From Patescibacteria group bacterium (GTDB taxonomy: Bacteria > Patescibacteriota > Minisyncoccia > Phycocordibacterales > UBA1006), in contig JAGQMP010000025.1 of NCBI GenBank assembly GCA_020428585.1, forward strand, positions 1 to 7,765: a stretch of 7,765 nt of DNA. The letters run 5' to 3'. The notes under the pieces were generated by a model. It worked only from the letters and a program-made list of their open reading frames with translations. It was not told the DNA's origin and did no database searches. The translations under genes and the position numbers were made by a program. Within the stretch, counting starts at the first letter, position 1; each line of letters starts with the position of its first letter. Below, piece after piece: positions 6,987-7,765 of this stretch.

Positions 6987-6992
6987 AGTATA
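6987..6992 (-). promoter_or_regulatory. -10 box of the GIY-YIG gene
   Basis: On the minus strand TATACT lies 6 nt upstream of the ATG at 6980, just inside the right palindrome. The spacing matches the leaderless-type arrangement of neighbouring genes. A TTGTCA on the same strand (7024-7019) is too far away to be a standard -35. Confidence 0.45.
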
Positions 6993-6994
6993 TC

Positions 6995-7021
6995 CTGGAT
7001 CCCCGCATTCGCGAGGATGAC
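6995..7021 (-). repeat. REP-like 27-bp palindrome, right copy (inverted)
   Basis: Read on the minus strand, this copy has the same 11-nt and 12-nt arms as 6661-6687, and only the 4-nt loop differs (GAAT against ACAG). The two copies thus match at 23 of 27 positions, with all differences in the loop. It lies just upstream of the GIY-YIG start and -10 box. Confidence 0.85.
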
Positions 7022-7116
7022 AAGGAAATTTATTAAAAGGAGATGATGACAAGAAGAAAGTCGTTAGGTGGGAGGATGACAAGAAAAAAGTAGTTGGGTG
7101 CGAGGATGACAAAGCG
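7012..7116. repeat. 30-bp tandem array built from a half palindrome
   Basis: Units begin at 7012, 7041, 7071 and 7101, each opening with GAGGATGAC-like bases followed by AAG or AAA. The units at 7041-7070 and 7071-7100 are exactly 30 bp and align throughout; the first is 29 bp and the last is cut short near 7116. The shared word is the right half of the 27-bp palindrome, so the array looks like an expansion or decay product of it. The minus strand stays open and encodes a 10-residue Ser/His/Thr/Phe repeat, probably not translated. Confidence 0.75.
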
Positions 7117-7133
7117 AATTACAAATAAGAGAT

Positions 7134-7170
7134 CCTCAATCAGCCTGCCTGTCGGCAGACAGGGTTGAGG
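7134..7170. repeat. Imperfect compound hairpin
   Basis: CCTCAATC (7134-7141) pairs with GGTTGAGG (7163-7170) with one T-G wobble. Inside, CTGCC (7145-7149) pairs with GGCAG (7154-7158), or alternatively CCTGTC (7148-7153) with GACAGG (7158-7163). It resembles dispersed palindromic repeats rather than a terminator, because no T-run follows. Confidence 0.6.
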
Positions 7171-7204
7171 GAGGCATCCTTAGTATACCCTACCGAAAAT
7201 AGGG

Positions 7205-7210
7205 TATACT
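7205..7210 (+). promoter_or_regulatory. -10 box of the TraC-like gene
   Basis: TATACT ends 10 nt before the ATG at 7221. Transcription would start near 7217, leaving little or no leader. It lies wholly inside the right arm of the 21-bp inverted repeat. Confidence 0.5.
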
Positions 7211-7215
7211 AAGGA
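7211..7215 (+). promoter_or_regulatory. Ribosome binding site deciding the TraC-like start
   Basis: AAGGA is separated by 5 nt from the ATG at 7221 and overlaps the ATG at 7215, so it favours 7221. It would be present only in transcripts that start upstream of the local -10 box, where it would be buried in the 21-bp stem. Confidence 0.5.
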
Positions 7216-7220
7216 TGCCT

Positions 7221-7765
7221 ATGCCAGACACGAAAAAGTACACCGGGGCGCGAACTCAAGAGTTCATCCCCGTCAAAGAAATACGCGATGGTATCGTCGT
7301 ACTTGAAGACGGCAGCCTGCGTGCGGTTTTGTTGGCTTCTGCCTTGAACATTGCCTTAAAATCACCCGACGAACAGCAGGCTATCATCTTGCAATTTCAA
7401 GGCTTCCTCAATTCAATCGAATTTCCCGTCGAAATCGCCGTTCAATCACGCCGTTACGATATTAAGCCTTACCTTCTTACCCTGGAACGTCGTATTGAAC
7501 AACAAGAAGAAGAGCTCTTACGCCTGCAAACCAAGGAATACATTGAATTTATTCGCTGGTTCAATGATTCGGTGAATATCATGTCGAAAAAATTCTACGT
7601 GATTGTGCCGTACACGGGTGGAGCCCTCACCCCGGCTTCAGGAAAGAGTATTGTTTCAACTCTCTTTGGCTCATCAAAGAAAAAATCATCATTCCAGGAA
7701 AGTTCAGCTCAATTCGAAGAACAACGGAGTCAATTGGAACAGCGCGTCGCGATTGTAAAGGGTGG
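7221..7765 (+). CDS. TraC-like conjugal transfer protein (N-terminal part)
   Basis: The frame opens after TAG at 7200-7202 and runs off the window, giving 181 full codons from the ATG at 7221. An ATG at 7215 is also in frame, but the AAGGA box favours 7221. Residues 15-40 (Glu-Phe-Ile-Pro-Val-Lys-Glu-Ile-Arg-Asp-Gly, then Leu-Glu-Asp-Gly-Ser-Leu-Arg-Ala-Val-Leu) and 59-80 (Phe-Gln-Gly-Phe-Leu-Asn-Ser, then Ser-Arg-Arg-Tyr-Asp) look like the N-terminal domain of CPR TraC-type proteins. A charged helix (about 85-110) leads to Asn-Ile-Met-Ser-Lys-Lys-Phe-Tyr-Val-Ile-Val-Pro (119-130). No Walker motif is visible; in CPR loci this domain may be a separate protein encoded before a VirB4 ATPase, or the front of one, and the window cannot decide. 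The position after PrgI supports a role in the T4SS energy module. Confidence 0.8.
   Translation, partial: MPDTKKYTGARTQEFIPVKEIRDGIVVLEDGSLRAVLLASALNIALKSPDEQQAIILQFQGFLNSIEFPVEIAVQSRRYDIKPYLLTLERRIEQQEEELLRLQTKEYIEFIRWFNDSVNIMSKKFYVIVPYTGGALTPASGKSIVSTLFGSSKKKSSFQESSAQFEEQRSQLEQRVAIVKG

Larger units (their letters stand above)
6661..7021. mobile_element. Candidate palindrome-bounded GIY-YIG cassette
   Basis: A reverse-strand GIY-YIG gene is enclosed between two inverted copies of a 27-bp palindrome (6661-6687 and 6995-7021), with only 2 nt between the left copy and the stop codon. The block separates PrgI and TraC-like genes that are usually neighbours and looks more AT-rich than its surroundings. 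No target-site duplication or transposase is seen, so mobility is inference; the boundaries are those of the palindromes. Confidence 0.45.
7172..7220. repeat. Perfect 21-bp inverted repeat over the TraC-like promoter
   Basis: Bases 7172-7192 are the exact reverse complement of 7200-7220, with a 7-nt loop CCGAAAA between. The right arm contains a TATACT box, an AAGGA ribosome binding site and an ATG at 7215. The left arm therefore carries a mirror TATACT (7182-7187) on the minus strand. It could be an operator for a dimeric repressor, an RNA hairpin hiding the start region in read-through transcripts, or the end of an inserted element. Confidence 0.9.

Noticed and set aside
6981..7112. N-terminal extension of the GIY-YIG protein
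   Set aside because: It would need a TTG start and encodes only the palindrome and tandem repeats; the ATG at 6980 starts just before the conserved domain and has a -10 box at a suitable distance.
7012..7116. CRISPR array
   Set aside because: The units are contiguous with no unique spacers, only about four copies, and no cas genes are nearby.
7215..7217. First ATG as start of the TraC-like protein
   Set aside because: It overlaps the AAGGA box and is only 4 nt after the -10 box; the ATG at 7221 has proper spacing. The two differ by only two residues.

Overview
The window looks like part of a conjugation/type IV secretion-like (T4SS) locus from a Candidate Phyla Radiation bacterium (Patescibacteria, most like Parcubacteria). 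The basis is gene order and family resemblance: a large cysteine-bearing T4SS-associated protein, a TrbL/VirB6-like polytopic membrane protein, a small helical protein of a kind often seen in CPR genomes, a PrgI-family protein, and the N-terminus of a TraC/VirB4-type protein. TAA, TAG and TGA all appear as stops, so the ordinary bacterial code fits. The taxon assignment is inference; no rRNA or other marker gene is present.

Layout, left to right: (1) 1-2507, the 3' part of a large soluble, probably exported protein whose start lies upstream; (2) 2508-2686, an intergenic stretch with a terminator, a GC-rich hairpin, a DnaA-box-like 9-mer, a full promoter and a leader with two small hairpins; (3) 2687-3052, a small secreted protein; (4) 3139-5322, the TrbL/VirB6-like protein with a long lysine-free, arginine/glutamine-rich tail; (5) 5374-6132, an acidic protein with a conserved-looking N-terminal helical domain; (6) 6171-6584, PrgI-family protein; (7) 6585-7220, a repeat-dense block with a reverse-strand GIY-YIG nuclease gene between two inverted copies of a 27-bp palindrome, a 30-bp tandem array and further hairpins; (8) 7221-7765, the start of the TraC-like protein, which runs off the window.

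How the genes may work together: the VirB6/TrbL-like protein would form the inner-membrane channel, PrgI and TraC/VirB4 the membrane-ATPase module, and the exported proteins surface or periplasm-equivalent parts. The first four complete or partial plus-strand genes plus the PrgI gene are followed by terminator-like hairpins (the acidic-protein gene is the exception), and most starts have a TATAAT/TATACT box only 6-10 nt upstream of ATG with no usable Shine-Dalgarno. This suggests several short, often leaderless transcription units rather than one long operon.

The two most unusual structures are the palindrome-flanked GIY-YIG cassette, which resembles a REP-associated mobile module but uses a GIY-YIG nuclease, and a perfect 21-bp inverted repeat that covers the promoter box, ribosome binding site and first ATG of the TraC-like gene.
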